From the NCBI GenBank assembly GCA_902790595.1, contig CADASL010000005.1, positions 154,949 to 218,948 of the forward strand: 64,000 nt of DNA. Direction: 5' to 3'. Source of the stretch: an uncultured Bacteroidales bacterium (GTDB lineage: Bacteria; Bacteroidota; Bacteroidia; Bacteroidales; SZUA-534). Made by a program: the position numbers and the translations under genes. Positions 63,942-64,000 of the stretch are shown in pieces (position 1 is the stretch's first letter; the number at the start of each line of letters is the position of its first letter). The notes beneath the pieces were generated by a model that was not told the DNA's origin, did no database searches, and was given only the letters and a program-made list of their open reading frames with translations.

Positions 63942-64000
63942 GCCAACGAAGGCTACGACGTAACCCTGGGCGCCCGACCGATAAAACGGCTGATTGAGCG
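63942..64000 (+). pseudogene. Displaced copy of the clpB 3' region, continues past the window
   Basis: 59 bases match clpB 62777-62835 with two differences, ACT/ACC and TTG/CTG, both synonymous. The frame encodes ANEGYDVTLGARPIKRLIE, as in ClpB 806-824. Similarity begins abruptly at 63942 and runs to the window edge. It is most likely the old clpB end, cut off from the gene by the segment carrying the lipoprotein gene. Confidence 0.85.

Noticed and set aside
63942..64000. Assembly artefact as the cause of the duplicated clpB and dpp3 ends
   Set aside because: Both displaced copies carry several synonymous substitutions, which misassembly of identical reads would not create. Strain mixture cannot be wholly excluded without reads.

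Overview
The window looks like chromosome of a Bacteroidota bacterium, most likely an uncultured gut or rumen member of the Bacteroidales. Reasons: repeated TAnnTTTG promoter elements (the -7 box of the Bacteroides primary sigma factor), a PorU2-type protease of the type IX secretion system (T9SS), a BspA-like leucine-rich-repeat protein, DUF4783, CCC-motif/DUF2752 membrane proteins, the rlmH-DUF4783-nadC neighbourhood, and many secreted proteins and lipoproteins. Coding density is high and most genes are ordinary housekeeping genes. No integrase, transposase, phage gene or CRISPR array was seen.

Layout. 1-3453 (minus) is a giant secreted beta-solenoid protein that runs off the left edge. 3790-9344 holds dipeptidyl-peptidase III, an AT-rich secreted protein, a graveyard of gene remnants, an RNA ligase and a glycosyltransferase. 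9603-15003 carries pyridoxamine kinase, a TPR-like secreted protein, an SRPBCC protein, a methyltransferase, folD and ffh. 15004-18326 is an accessory stretch: clustered palindromes, a T9SS C-terminal-domain remnant, a zinc-ribbon protein, an LRR protein with a long leader, and an 11-codon repeat. 18327-26177 (minus) contains small membrane proteins, a CapA-like phosphoesterase, a secreted nuclease/phosphatase, a beta-helix lipoprotein, a PAS/GAF sensor without an output domain, and an OmpA-family protein. 26584-27802 has tRNA-Val, a nucleotidyltransferase and tRNA-Arg. 27909-32305 (minus) is a gtrA-nadK-rlpA-yihY-nadC-DUF4783 cluster, divergent from rlmH. 33089-43708 has a large NtrY-like histidine kinase, an AbiE-type toxin-antitoxin pair with an operator-like inverted repeat, and porU2. 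44090-51033 has pssA, a deoxynucleoside kinase, TetR, a two-gene acyl-CoA dehydratase activase system, and HU. 51363-60058 has a YwqK-like protein, mnmA, a SiaB/SiaC-like signalling pair, an ABCG-type transporter with two secreted partners, and an M23 peptidase. 60362-64000 has clpB and a FISUMP-type lipoprotein.

The most unusual signal is a pattern seen twice. Downstream of dpp3 and again downstream of clpB there is a roughly 1.2 kb segment carrying one secreted or lipoprotein gene. Each segment is followed by a second, displaced copy of part of the 3' end of the host gene (6960-6996 for dpp3, 63942-64000 for clpB). The copies differ from the intact ends only by synonymous changes. This is what is expected if cargo enters at the 3' end of conserved genes and brings its own replacement 3' end. 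A displaced T9SS C-terminal fragment near the LRR gene (15838-15925) may be a third, weaker case. Family assignments rest on recognising motifs in translated sequence; no database search was run.
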